64,000 nt of DNA from JAKZRT01 sp965247915. GTDB taxonomy: Bacteria; Pseudomonadota; Alphaproteobacteria; Rhodobacterales; Rhodobacteraceae. The stretch is taken from the NCBI GenBank assembly GCA_965247915.1, contig OZ252048.1:2914001-2978000 (forward strand). Direction: 5' to 3'. The notes below the pieces were generated by a model. It saw only the letters and a program-made list of their open reading frames with translations, ran no database searches and was not told the DNA's origin. The translations under genes were made by a program, and so were the position numbers. This document shows positions 26,578 through 35,829 of this stretch, piece by piece. The number at the start of each line of letters is the position of its first letter. Within the stretch, counting starts at the first letter, position 1.

Positions 26578-27436
26578 TACAGATCCGTTCACGGTCACCG
26601 AGAAGGACGGAAAGCTATTTGGTCGCGTCACCGCGGATATGAAGAGATTTTATTCCGTTGCTCTTGCGCTGGTGCCCGAAATGATCAAGGCGAATTTGAA
26701 GAAGCCGATCCTGTTTGCTCTTTCGTATGATGAGGAACTGGGGTGTATTGGTGCGCCCTTCATGATTGAGGAAATGGCCAAGATTTTACCAATGCCGAAG
26801 GCTGTTATCGTTGGCGAGCCGACGGGAATGGAAGTTTCCAATGCCCGTAAGGGCGGGACTTGTATAGAGACCACGGTTATCGGATTTGAAGCCCACTCCA
26901 GTGAAGTGGAGTTAGGTGTAAGTGCCGTGTTGATCGCCTCCGAGCTTATTCTGTTCATTAACAGCATGATGATTGAAAACCGCGCGAACAGAGACCCGGA
27001 ATCGCCCTTTTCACCCGGATACACCACCCTGGACTGTGGTACGATAAGTGGTGGCACGGCGCAGAATATTCTTGCCCGCAAATGTGTATTCAACTGGGGT
27101 GTTCGCTGCCTGCCAGGTGAAGATCCTTATCACTACATCGGTAATTTTGAGGAAAAGTGCAAAGAGCTTCTAAGGGAAATGCACAAAGTTTCTGAAGAGT
27201 GTAGTATTATTTCTAAAGTATATTCCGATGTTGCGCCACTTCATGCTGAAGAAAACGGCGGGGCGGAATCGTTGATGGTCCATTTGCTGGGTAAGAATTC
27301 CACCAAGGCTATTTCCTATGGATCAGAAGCCGGTCAATTTCAGCATAGCGGATTTTCGACGATCTTGTGTGGCCCTGGCTCGATCGAGCAGGCCCATAAG
27401 CCCATAAAAGGTCATACCCCAATTGGAACTCTATAA
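26569..27436 (+). pseudogene. M20-family deacetylase (ArgE-like), fragment truncated at both ends
   Basis: An open frame whose homology begins at TDPFTVTEKDGKLFGRVTADMK, within 6 bp of the tctC stop, and ends at GPGSIEQAHKP near 27403. The ArgE hallmark YDEELGCIGAPF with the Glu pair is present, as is the Asp of ADMK. The N-terminal 70-80 residues with the first metal-binding His (GHxDxVP in the family) and the C-terminal end are missing. It cannot be an active enzyme. The frame carries on into the tctA start region only by chance. Confidence 0.8.
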
Positions 27437-28910
27437 CTATTTCATTGCGGCCTTAGCGCCCATCAACCTCGTCTACGCCTTGATCGGCGTGACGATGGGG
27501 GCAATTATTGGCGGGCTTCCTGGCCTGACCGCAACGATGGCTCTTGCCGTCCTGGTCCCATTCACCTTCACGATGTCACCGGCATCGGCCATGATTGCGC
27601 TTGGGGCGATATACACTGGCGCATTGTACGGCGGCGCTTATTCCGCCATCCTGTTAAATACTCCCGGTACGCCATCGGCCATCGCGACGACTTTTGATGG
27701 CTATCCTATGGCAAAGGAAGGTGAGGGGAACTTCGCCATCAGTCTTGCGTGTGTTTCCTCCGTTATCGGTGGAATCATTGGCGGGCTGCTGTTGTTGATA
27801 ATTTCGCCGCCCCTCGCCACCTTGGCCCTATCATTCGGACCGGTCGAATATTTCTGGCTAGCCATACTTGGCCTGACGCTGATCGCCGCCCTTTCAGAGG
27901 GAAACCTCGTTAAAGGCCTTCTTGGGGCCTCGTTCGGAATATTCCTGTCTATGATTGGCGTGTCGCTGGTGGGTGGGGATATTCGATTCACAGGAGGTAC
28001 GCAACAATTACTCGGCGGAATCGAAATGATTTCCGGGCTGATCGGCCTCTATTGTATTCCCGTTTTGATTGATTTGGTAGCCACGCCGAACCGCCACCTT
28101 CCCGCCGTGACTAAGGGAACTGGAATTCAATTTTCGCGCGTTCTCTCAACAACCTGGAAAGGTATTGCAAACCTTGTTCGAAGCTCTCTAATTGGAACAT
28201 TCGTAGGTGCGCTACCGGGCGCTGGCGGTTCAATCGCCAGCTTGGTAGCCTACTCAGAGGCGCGCCGATCTTCCCCAAGAAAAGAGCATTTTGGAAAAGG
28301 GGAGGCCGAAGGTGTCCAAGCAACCGAGTCGGCCAATAGTGCTACAGTCGGCGGCGGGTTTATCCCAACTTTGGTACTGGGCATTCCCGGGACGCCACCC
28401 GATGCAGTCATCCTTGCAGCAATCATGGTGCAAGGGGTGCGCACCGGGCCGGAGCTATTCACTAAACATTCTGACATTGCTTATACCTTCATTTTTGGCC
28501 TCTTGATTGCAACGATACTTATGCTGCCAGTAGGCCTAATATTAGGGCGATGGGCATTTCGAATTATTACGGACACCCCAAAGAGCATTCTGATGCCGGT
28601 TATAGCATTTATGACGGTTATCGGAAGCTTCGCCATCCAGAATAATATTGACAATGTCTTCATCATGATCGTTCTTGGCGTTATTAGCTGGGCTTTGTCG
28701 CGGTTCGGATTCGGGCCATCACCAATTGTCCTCGGTCTAATTCTTGGCCCGATCGCCGAGCGAGGTTTTGTTCAGGGTTACATTATCGGCAACGCCACGA
28801 ACAATCTTCTCGGCAGCTTTTTTGGTAGGCCAATCTCGATCATAATCATCTTACTGATCCTGCTAACCTCTCTTTATCCCCTCTTGTTCCGGAAAAATGC
28901 ATCGAAATAG
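27423..28910 (+). CDS. tctA: tripartite tricarboxylate transporter large membrane subunit
   Basis: A 495-residue TctA protein with about 12 hydrophobic segments. Signature stretches: GGLPGLTATMALAVLVPFTF near the N-terminus, GALYGGAYSAILLNTPGTP, and the second half repeat GALPGAGGSIASLVAYSEA with VLGIPGTPPDAVIL. The start appears to be TTG at 27423, supported by AAAAGG about 10 bases upstream and by the family N-terminus. It forms the channel with TctB; substrate unknown (citrate- or aromatic-acid-like compounds for the family). Confidence 0.9.
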   Translation: MELYNYFIAALAPINLVYALIGVTMGAIIGGLPGLTATMALAVLVPFTFTMSPASAMIALGAIYTGALYGGAYSAILLNTPGTPSAIATTFDGYPMAKEGEGNFAISLACVSSVIGGIIGGLLLLIISPPLATLALSFGPVEYFWLAILGLTLIAALSEGNLVKGLLGASFGIFLSMIGVSLVGGDIRFTGGTQQLLGGIEMISGLIGLYCIPVLIDLVATPNRHLPAVTKGTGIQFSRVLSTTWKGIANLVRSSLIGTFVGALPGAGGSIASLVAYSEARRSSPRKEHFGKGEAEGVQATESANSATVGGGFIPTLVLGIPGTPPDAVILAAIMVQGVRTGPELFTKHSDIAYTFIFGLLIATILMLPVGLILGRWAFRIITDTPKSILMPVIAFMTVIGSFAIQNNIDNVFIMIVLGVISWALSRFGFGPSPIVLGLILGPIAERGFVQGYIIGNATNNLLGSFFGRPISIIIILLILLTSLYPLLFRKNASK

Positions 28911-28931
28911 ATCATGGAGGATAGCGGCTTG

Positions 28932-29396
28932 ATGACCTCAAACTTAAGATTTGTGCCGACCCTGATCTTTGGAGGGTTGAGCGTTGGGGTGCTCATTCGT
29001 GCGCAGACTCTGTCGACAGTGGCAGCGATATTCCCCACCTTCGTTGGCGGCGTGATGTTAATCCTCTCTATTAGTTTGCTCGTCATGCAAATTTGTGGTC
29101 GTGGTCCTGCCAAGATACAAGGTGAATTTTCCGAAGAAAATTGGGGTGGTAGCAATTATCGCCGAGCGATGTTCATCGCCATAATGGTAATCTGGACGTT
29201 GTTGATCCCTTGGATCGGGTTTTTGACCATAAGCGCGATTGCGGTAGTAGCGATCACACTCGTAGCTACGCATGAAAAGGCCCCGTTTCATACTATTGTT
29301 TTGCGCGTCGCTATATCCTTCATGGTTATACTCAGTTTCTATATTTTATTTAGTCAAGTGCTCCATATTCCACTGCCAAAAGGGATGATGATATAA
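28932..29396 (+). CDS. tctB: tripartite tricarboxylate transporter small membrane subunit
   Basis: About 154 residues with four predicted transmembrane helices (LIFGGLSVGVLIRAQTL, TFVGGVMLILSISLLVMQI, IVIWTLLIPW-like segment, and VAISFMVILSFYILFSQVL). This is the TctB topology. The ATG at 28932 is favoured because GGAGG lies about 12 bases before it; 28914 is an alternative without a visible ribosome site. It follows tctA by about 20 bp. Confidence 0.8.
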   Translation: MTSNLRFVPTLIFGGLSVGVLIRAQTLSTVAAIFPTFVGGVMLILSISLLVMQICGRGPAKIQGEFSEENWGGSNYRRAMFIAIMVIWTLLIPWIGFLTISAIAVVAITLVATHEKAPFHTIVLRVAISFMVILSFYILFSQVLHIPLPKGMMI

Positions 29397-29457
29397 TTGC
29401 AATATTTACGGATTAGTATTTGGAGGGCGAAGCCCTTCCTAACATGAGGATTATATC

Positions 29458-30138
29458 GTGGATCATCTTAAGCTTCGGGAGCTTGGCATTCCAGGTAGCC
29501 TACCGGATTTCAACTTGGAACGTGGCAAGACTGCGCTAATGATAATAGACGTTTACCTTCGATCGGTTGATCGGCGTTACGGTTTCGGCGCGCGAGCCAA
29601 GGAACTTGGAATCGAGGAAGAGTTGGAGCCCTACTTTCAGCGCGTCGAGAGCCAGGTTATCCCAAACCTCGCTGCGCTCCTCAAGCGATGCCGCGAAAAG
29701 AAGATTGACATCGTCCACGTCAAGGTCGGAGCGCAAACGCTCGATGGACGGGATGCCGGATGGCGGTACAAGGGCTGGAAAATGTTTGATAGCTTGAAAA
29801 AAGAGATGGAAATTGCTGAGCCTCTCCGTCCAATTGAAGGTGAAATCGTCGTCTTGAAAACAACTTCAGGTGTATTCAACTCAACAAATATCGAAACAAT
29901 ATTAAACAATGTGGGTATAGAGAACCTGATCATCGGAGGGGTTATCACGGGAAACTGTGTCGAGACCGCTGTCCGTGACGCAAGTGATCGAAATTTCAAA
30001 GTGTATTTGGTTGAGGATTGCTGTGCGAGCCCATCTAAAGCGGCTCACGATTTTTCGATCGCCCACATGCATAAGAACTACGCCCTAGTAAAAAATACGT
30101 CTGAGGTTTTAGAGGAGATTGATCGAACATGGGCATAG
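29458..30138 (+). CDS. cysteine hydrolase, isochorismatase superfamily
   Basis: A 226-residue alpha/beta hydrolase of the isochorismatase-like fold, starting at GTG after a TGAGGA ribosome site. Catalytic triad: Asp 31 in ALMIIDVYL, Lys 134 in VVLKTTSGVF, Cys 167 in GGVITGNCVETAVRDA, including the cis-peptide G-V region. Members hydrolyse amides such as N-carbamoylsarcosine, ureidoacrylate, nicotinamide or biuret. Position after tctCAB suggests it acts on the imported acid or amide. Substrate not determinable from sequence. Confidence 0.85.
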   Translation: MDHLKLRELGIPGSLPDFNLERGKTALMIIDVYLRSVDRRYGFGARAKELGIEEELEPYFQRVESQVIPNLAALLKRCREKKIDIVHVKVGAQTLDGRDAGWRYKGWKMFDSLKKEMEIAEPLRPIEGEIVVLKTTSGVFNSTNIETILNNVGIENLIIGGVITGNCVETAVRDASDRNFKVYLVEDCCASPSKAAHDFSIAHMHKNYALVKNTSEVLEEIDRTWA

Positions 30139-30146
30139 TGCAAACC

Positions 30147-30345
30147 GGCATTGTTGCAGATCTGTGGCCTGAGACGCGGCTCGCCCCTTCTTTAGACCAC
30201 GCGAACGATCTCGGCGGTGCCGAGGGCTGAGAAACGGTTCATGAGTGCTATGCGGATTTGGATCTCTGCGGTTTGTCGGTCGGGGTCTTTTGCGCTTATG
30301 CGTTCAGCGAAGGCTTTGAGGCAGCGCATGAGAACGCCGGTGGAA
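30147..30345 (-). pseudogene. IS5-like transposase C-terminal remnant
   Basis: Minus-strand reading gives about 50 residues: VLMRCLKAFAERISAKDP, then a stretch ending in IALMNRFSALGTAEIVRVV and a stop at 30192-30194. This is the C-terminal end of a different IS5-group transposase. The outer end GGCATTGTTGCAGATC (from 30147) resembles the terminal repeat of the full IS5 copies. It begins 8 bp after the hydrolase stop. The remaining stretch to 30460 contains no gene I can recognise. Confidence 0.65.
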
Positions 30346-30460
30346 TTGAAATTTTATTTGGAAGAAATCACCGTTTCATAAAGGCTTTCTCATGCTTAAG
30401 TAGCCATATCTCCTAAGAATACGGGCACTCTAGCCCCCCGATTGTAAAGCGTGGAGCAAC

Positions 30461-31561
30461 GGCGTTGTTGCACGGATCGGGTGTCAAGTGTTAACACAGG
30501 CTTTTGCCACGACCACGGATATGCTTAATGCCGCATAAATTCAACACCTCCCGCCGGCACAAGTTTGCGAAGAAGAAATATCGGGTGACGAACTGGTGCG
30601 GGTATAATGAAAGCCTGCGAAATCGTGGTGATTTGACGGTCTGGATCACAGGGGATGCGCGAAAGCACTGGGCTGCACCACGGCGCAGGTCACGCGGCGG
30701 CCAGCCGCGATACTCGGATCTGGCGATCACGATGTGCCTGACGCTGGGCATGGTTTACAGGTTGCCGCTGCGCCAGACCCAAGGGCTGATACGCAGCATA
30801 TCAAAGCTGATGCTGCTGGAAATTTCAGTTCCTGATTTCTCGACCCTGTCGCGCCGAGGGCGTGGTCTGAGCCTTCCGGCAAGGCCCAAAATCAAAATAA
30901 CAGATCCGGTCCACTTGGCCATCGACAGTACGGGTTTGAAGGTTTTCGATGAGGGTGAGTGGCTGCAAAGCAAGTATAATGTAAAGGCCAAACGCAAACG
31001 GTGGCGTAAACTTCACCTTGGTCTGAACCTTGTGACTGGCGAGATCATCTGCTCGGATCTGACGCTGGACCACGTCGGCGATAGCACGGCCTTGCCCGGG
31101 CTTCTGGATCAGTTCGACGGGCCGGTTTCGCGATTTCTGGCGGATGGGGCCTATGACGGCACCCCGACCAGAAATCTGCTCACGGCGCGTTTTGGCGAGG
31201 CGGTTGAAATCATTATTCCTCCACCGAAGAACGCCATTCCAAGCCCGCAATCCAAGTGTTTTCCCTCACTTCGAGACCGACATATTGTTAAAATTCAAAC
31301 TCATGGCCGCATGGCCTGGCAATCTGGCGGTGGCTACAATCAGCGCAGTAGAATTGAGACACAGATGGGGCGCTGGAAGGCTATTATCGGGCCAAAACTG
31401 AAAGCCCGCTGTTTCGAAAATCAGCAAACGGAGGCCAAAATCGGCGTCGCCATTCTCAACAAAATGACCGAACTCGGCCGACCCGTGTTCAAACAAATCT
31501 CATAGCCTGTATCACGGGTAAGGGCGGCTTGCGACTATTGTCTGATCCATGCAACAACGCC
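30461..31561 (+). mobile_element. IS5-family insertion sequence, copy 2 (mosaic)
   Basis: An 1101-bp element with the same terminal repeats as copies 1 and 3, in opposite orientation to copy 1 and the same orientation as copy 3. A block of about 150 bp (roughly 31042-31192) differs heavily from the other copies while flanks are virtually identical, so it is a recombinant. No obvious target duplication. Confidence 0.9.
30528..31505 (+). CDS. IS5-family transposase, copy 2
   Basis: About 325 residues, starting MPHKFNTSRRHKF. All three catalytic regions are intact (AIDSTGLKVF, LADGAYDGTPTRN, RSRIETQMGRW). Residues around the second Asp differ from the other copies (for example LVTGEIICSDLTLDHVGDS against LVTGDIVCSDLTLDDVGDP), and one Gly replaces Ser in QSGGGYNQRS. 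Otherwise the protein is the same. Probably functional. Confidence 0.92.
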   Translation: MPHKFNTSRRHKFAKKKYRVTNWCGYNESLRNRGDLTVWITGDARKHWAAPRRRSRGGQPRYSDLAITMCLTLGMVYRLPLRQTQGLIRSISKLMLLEISVPDFSTLSRRGRGLSLPARPKIKITDPVHLAIDSTGLKVFDEGEWLQSKYNVKAKRKRWRKLHLGLNLVTGEIICSDLTLDHVGDSTALPGLLDQFDGPVSRFLADGAYDGTPTRNLLTARFGEAVEIIIPPPKNAIPSPQSKCFPSLRDRHIVKIQTHGRMAWQSGGGYNQRSRIETQMGRWKAIIGPKLKARCFENQQTEAKIGVAILNKMTELGRPVFKQIS

Positions 31562-31636
31562 CTTTGTCCCCCTCCCGGGCCACTCGACGCCGCGCCTTAC
31601 ATATAGTGGGTGTGGGTGACAACCGGATAGGCACGG

Positions 31637-31984
31637 ATGAAACAAGAGAAAATCACCCTAACCCAGCTCGAGTCCTTCCTTCTGAAGGCCGCCGACATCC
31701 TGCGCGGCAAGATGGACGCCTCGGAATTCAAGGAGTTCATCTTCGGCATGCTGTTCCTGAAGCGGCTTTCCGACGAGTTCGACCGCAAACGGGGGCAGCT
31801 CCGCAAGAAGACCTTCGCACACCTCAAAGACCAGCCGGATCTTGTCGCCGAGTTGCTCGAAGACAAGACATCCTACGGCGAGACTTTCTTTGTCCCCGTC
31901 AGAGCCCGCTGGCACGAGCCCTGGAAAGACGAAAACGGCGATCTCGTGCCGGCCCTGAAGTGTATTAGTTCCGATTTGATCTGA
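31637..31984 (+). pseudogene. hsdM: type I restriction-modification methylase HsdM, N-terminal fragment
   Basis: 108 native codons (to 31960) of the N-terminal helical domain of HsdM, the modification subunit of type I restriction systems, then 7 codons read from the inserted element before a stop. Recognisable family text: LESFLLKAADILRGKMDASE, FIFGMLFLKRLSDEFD and the TSYGETFFVPVRARW segment. The methyltransferase domain with the SAM motif and NPPF is absent, as are hsdS and hsdR. The cut is exactly at the IS481 end. A second dead defence gene in this window. Confidence 0.88.
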
Positions 31985-32095
31985 CACCGCCCCCAATCTT
32001 TTAGATTGAATTGGGGGCGGTGCATCTCTTGAAAGAGACTGCGGTTATCCGTTTTGATGGTGGTGCAAACCAAACCACAAAACGAGGAAACCACG

Positions 32096-32518
32096 ATGTT
32101 GAATACTACAGACAAGATCATCAAACACAAAGTCGGCTTGCTGAACCTGGCCGACGAATTGGGTAATGTGTCCAAAGCCTGTCAGGTCATGGGCATGTCG
32201 CGGGATACATTCTATCGCTATAAATCAGCCGTCGATGATGGCGGCGTTGAAGCTCTTTTTGAACGCACCCGGCGCAAGCCCAATCTGGCCAACCGGGTGG
32301 ACGAGGCGACCGAACAGGCGGTCATAAAATCGGCCACGGACTTCCCGGCCTACGGTCAGGCCCGCACCTCCAATGAGCTGCGCAAGCTGGGGGTCTTCGT
32401 CTCGCCCTCCGGCGTGCGATCCATCTGGTTGCGGCATGATCTGGCGAACTTCAAAACCCGCCTGAAGGCGCTGGAAGCCAAGGTGGCAGAGGAAGGTGGC
32501 ATTCTTACCGAAGCTCAG
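32096..32518 (+). pseudogene. IS481 transposase, N-terminal half
   Basis: About 141 codons from an ATG preceded by GAGG. Contains the helix-turn-helix region NVSKACQVMGMSRDTFYRYK and the second DNA-binding segment YGQARTSNELRKLGVFVSPS. The frame runs to ILTEAQ, where ISAs1 begins. The same protein segment occurs in inverted orientation at 35834-36228. The catalytic domain continues at 35071. Confidence 0.88.
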
Positions 32519-33574
32519 GGCGATTCAGAGAAAATGCATTTTTGTGTTTCCTGCGATGAAGGCGGCGGCCTTCCCGCGATTATCCTGAACCAGTTCAATG
32601 GCTCTGGTGGGTGATTTTGATATGCGTTTTAGCAGGGTGATGGCTGCGCTGGTGAGTGCGAAGATATTTCCGGGCGCATGGTCAGAGCGGTTCGTGTAAC
32701 GGTCTTCACCCAATGTGACGTCCTTGTTGCGATGCATGGTCTCTATTTGCCAATGATTACGGTTCAGGCGCAAAATGGCTTCCGGAGTGGCCGTTTCCAG
32801 GCTGGATATAAGGTAGGTGGTCTCCGTTTCACTTTTCATGATGTTGCCCGCCCTGACATGCTGACGATTGCGCGTGATCCGGGCGATGCACCGTATTGTG
32901 GGCCAGGCACTTCGCATGTATTCACTGAGTGCGTTAGCGGGTAGAAGTTCGATATGGCGCTGATCAATTCGCCCGTGACCGGGTTGCGGCTGTTCGTGCC
33001 ATTGTGCGAGGGGAAAAAACCGGCTCGTTGAAGGCCGATTTGATTTCTTCGTTCAGGTCTTTTTGGTTTTTCTTGACAGGCAAGACATAGTCGCCGCCTT
33101 TCTCCACGATCAGGGACGTGATTGTTTTTTGGCAAAACATGGCATCTCCAGTGACAATCAAGCCCTCAAGGTCGATCTTTTCCAGTAAATTCATAGCATC
33201 CGGGATTTCCCTGCCTTTGCCTCGTGAGGAGCTATGGCCCACAGATTGCTCAAGCGCCGCGCAGAACGCCGACAGGACATGCTCGGCATTGCCATCTGCG
33301 TCCTTACTGCCACGTAGATCAATTGAAAGCTGGCGAAGGATCATGTCATGACCCTCGCAATCCTGTTGATCGGTGGTGAACTGGGCGAATATCTGTCCCA
33401 TAGCGTTCGGGTCAAGGATTCGTAGTGTTTCGGTCAACGTTGCATGGCACGGAGAAGAGCGGTCTGAAAGCCCAGGCGCGTAAGCTGTTTGCGTGTGACC
33501 TGCTCCCCGAAAACTGGTCCATTTGAAAGGAGGATCTGTTCGCTTAATGTTCACGAGAACGAGGAGAACAGAGA

Positions 33575-33841
33575 ATGCGCAAGTCACGGTTTAGCGAAGA
33601 GCAGATTGTTCGGATCATTCAGGAGTATGCGGCGGGTGCGAAAGTGTCCGAGTTGTGCCGTAAGCACGGTATGTCGGATGCCACCTTTTACAAATGGAAA
33701 GCCAGGTATGGCGGCCTTCAGATTTCCGATGTCAGGCGGCTGAAAGACCTGGAATCGGAGAACGGCAAGCTGAAGAAGCTGCTGGCCGAAACCATGCTTG
33801 ATAATGCTGGCCTGAAAGGGCTTCTGGCAAAAAACTTCTGA
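33575..33841 (+). CDS. IS3-family orfA, copy 1
   Basis: An 88-residue helix-turn-helix plus leucine-zipper protein (FSEEQIVRIIQEYAAGAKVS, CRKHGMSDATFYKWKARYGG, then LKDLESENGKLKKLLAETML). Identical to the copy at 49655. It ends at an A AAA AAC heptamer (33829-33835) followed closely by the stop, the usual site for -1 programmed frameshifting into orfB. Confidence 0.9.
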   Translation: MRKSRFSEEQIVRIIQEYAAGAKVSELCRKHGMSDATFYKWKARYGGLQISDVRRLKDLESENGKLKKLLAETMLDNAGLKGLLAKNF

Positions 33842-33867
33842 AGCCTGCAAGCCGCCGGGAAGCAGTC

Positions 33868-34731
33868 ATGGTTCTTTGCCGTGACTATCAGTTTTCAACT
33901 CGGCGGGCCTGTGGGCTGATTGGGTTTTCCAGATCGAGTAATGAATACAGAGGAAGGCCGGATCGCCATGCGAGGATACGGGAACGGCTGGTCACGCTTT
34001 CCGGCAAACACCGACGCTATGGCTATCGCATGTTGCATGCCAAGCTTGGCCAGGAGGGTTTCAAGGTGAACGTGAAAGTGGTGGAGCGACTTTACCGAGA
34101 GGAGCGCCTGACCCTGCGCCGCCGCAATCGCAAGAAAATCCCCAAGGGCGTGCGCGAAGGCGCCTGGTGCCCGATCGCCGCCAACCAGCGGTGGAGCCTG
34201 GACTTCACCATGGATGCGCTCGCCAACGGCAGGAAGTTCCGCACCGTCAATCTGAAAGACGACTGCACACGGGAATGTCCGGCGATTGATGTGGCCCTGT
34301 CGATCCCCGGCTCCCGCGTGGTGGAAATGCTGGAACGGGTGGCTCGTGAGCGGGGGTACCCGGATGTTCTGACCGTTGACAATGGGCCTGAACTACGAGG
34401 CCGCGCGCTTGATGGCTGGGCAGATGATCACGGCGTGCAGCTCTACTTCATCGACCCGGGCAAGCCGACCCAGAACGCCTACATCAGGTTTCAACGGCCG
34501 GTTTCGCGAAGAATGCCTGAACTTGAACTGGTTCACCTCGCTGGCCGGGGCAGAAAGGATCATCGAGGACTGGCGGATCGATTACAATCAAAACCGGCCC
34601 CACTCTTCGCTGAACTATCAAACCCCGGAAGAATTTGCCGCAAACAGGCCTTTCCATAAACCGCAATGGGCAGCGACGCTTGAGCCGGAAGGCTGCGCCA
34701 CCGCCCATTGCTCACGCCGCCGAATAATGGC
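33868..34731 (+). pseudogene. IS3-family orfB, copy 1, frameshifted
   Basis: Reads as an rve-type integrase with HRRYGYRMLHAKLGQEGFKV, WSLDFTMDALANGRKFRTVN (first Asp) and VLTVDNGPELRGRALDGW (second Asp). Near 34486 the intact copy reads AYIESFNGRF while this one reads AYIRFQRPVS: a net 2-bp deletion removes the catalytic Glu and shifts the frame. The open frame ends at 34659, though the homologous sequence goes on to about 34731. Non-functional. Confidence 0.92.
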
Positions 34732-35070
34732 AAACAAAAGAGGAACAGAGTCTACCTAAAAGTGGCCCTCAAATGGGGGCAGGCAACGTGAAAGGCGGCA
34801 GCACCCGATCCAATCGGCGCCTTGGCTGTGCATACCTTGGCAATAGGTGACACATAGGTCTGAGTATGACCCGCCCGAAACCCTTGAGATCAACCCCAAC
34901 AGTGCGGCAAGTGGGTGTTGACGGCCTTGTTTGCCGCGCGGGTCAGGAACCTGACGTAAAACTGACTGAACTGAAACCAGATAAAAATCTCCTCGCCTCT
35001 CAAGGACAGAGATTCTTCATATGATTTGCTCACAATTTTTTGATCTTTCATCGCCTTCACCGAAGCTCAG

Positions 35071-35674
35071 GTTTGAGAAGAAGAAGCTGGACGATGAAGC
35101 CTGTGGCGAGATTGAGACCGCGCACCCTGGCTATCTGGGCTCTCAGGACACGTTCTATGTTGGCACTCTCAAGGGTGTCGGGCGGGTCTATCAGCAGACC
35201 TATGTGGACACCTATTGCAAGGTGGCACATGCCAAGCTCTACACCACCAAAACGCCGATAACTGCGGCTGATCTGCTCAACGATCGGGTGCTGCCTTTCC
35301 ATGAGGAACACGACCTTCCGGTGCTGCGCATTCTGACCGACCGCGGAACCGAATACTGCGGCCGGGTCGACAAACACGACTACCAGCTCTTCCTGGCAAT
35401 CAACGACATTGACCACACCAAGACCAAGGTTAAATCGCCCCAAACCAACGGGATTTGCGAACGCTTCCACAAAACAATCCTGCAGGAGTTTTATCAGATC
35501 ACATTCCGCAAGAAGCTCTACGAAACTGTCGAAGCCTTGCAGGCCGATCTGGATCAATGGATCGACTTCTACAACACCGAACGAACTCATCAGGGCAAAA
35601 TGTGTTGCGGTCGCACCCCAATTGAGACCATGATCGAGGGCAAGAAGATTTGGAAGGAAAAGTTCGTGAACTGA
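35071..35674 (+). pseudogene. IS481 transposase, C-terminal half
   Basis: About 200 codons of the rve integrase domain in frame KKKLDDEACGEIETAHPG, with VGTLKGVGRVYQQTYVDTYC (first Asp), ILTDRGTEYCG (second Asp) and SPQTNGICERFHKTILQEF (Glu). It picks up where the N-terminal half stops, but the join is one base out of frame at the duplicated ACCGAAGCTCAG, so excision of ISAs1 would not restore the gene. Confidence 0.85.
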
Positions 35675-35737
35675 ATGTGACCTGACAAATGCCGCCTGAA
35701 AAACGCGTAACTGTCAGATCAAGTCTGAACCACTACA

Positions 35738-35829
35738 TATCAAACCCCGGAAGAATTTGCCGCAAACAGGCCTTTCCATAAACCGCAATGGGCAGCGACG
35801 CTTGAGCTATCTGAAGGCTCCGCGCCACC
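35738..35829 (+). repeat. IS3 orfB 3'-end fragment
   Basis: 92 bp matching 50698-50789 of the intact IS3 (encoding TPEEFAANRPFHKPQWAATL). It is wedged between the right end of the interrupted IS481 and the inverted IS481 fragment. The junction with the latter shares GCCACC, a microhomology that may mark how it formed. Confidence 0.85.

Larger units (their letters stand above)
33496..34786 (+). mobile_element. IS3-family element, copy 1 (defective), nested in ISAs1
   Basis: About 1291 bp, starting TGACCTGCTCCCC and ending GGGGGCAGGCAA. It is flanked by CGTG on both sides (33492-33495 and 34787-34790), a 4-bp target duplication. Compared with the complete copy at 49576-50874 it has a 2-bp loss in orfB near 34486, and changes near 34683 and at the right end. 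Confidence 0.9.
32525..35004 (-). pseudogene. ISAs1-family transposase, disrupted
   Basis: N-terminal part at about 34787-35004 on the minus strand (LRQVPDPRGKQGRQHPLAAL is typical of the family start). After removing the IS3 it continues as RLSRKQLTRLGFQ, then a frameshift near the TLTETLRILDP segment. The DDE region follows (GLIVTGDAMFCQ, GGDYVLPVKKNQKDLN), another frame break occurs near 32960-33010, and the C-terminal block HWQIETMHRNKDVTLGEDR with HAPGNIFALTSAAI closes it. At least two frameshifts plus an insertion make it inactive. Confidence 0.82.
32519..35058 (-). mobile_element. ISAs1-family element inserted in IS481, itself interrupted by IS3
   Basis: It is bracketed by the same 12 bases, ACCGAAGCTCAG, at 32507-32518 and 35059-35070, read here as its target duplication. 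The left end starts GGCGATTCAGAG; the right end (CATCGCC) is degenerate. The transposase reads on the minus strand in two blocks separated by the IS3 at 33496-34786. Confidence 0.75.
31961..35737 (+). mobile_element. IS481-family element, interrupted by nested insertions
   Basis: The left end begins TGTATTAGTTCCGATTTGAT and the right end (35712-35737) reads as TGTAGTGGTTCAGACTTGAT on the other strand, a plausible imperfect inverted pair. Between them the IS481 sequence is split: 31961-32518 and 35071-35737 belong to it (about 1.2 kb together). The intervening 2.5 kb is ISAs1 and IS3. It lies inside hsdM. Confidence 0.85.

Noticed and set aside
26492..27436. A full 314-residue M20 peptidase gene starting inside tctC
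   Set aside because: The first 27 residues are tctC sequence read in another frame; homology to M20 starts mid-protein and both ends of the family fold are missing.
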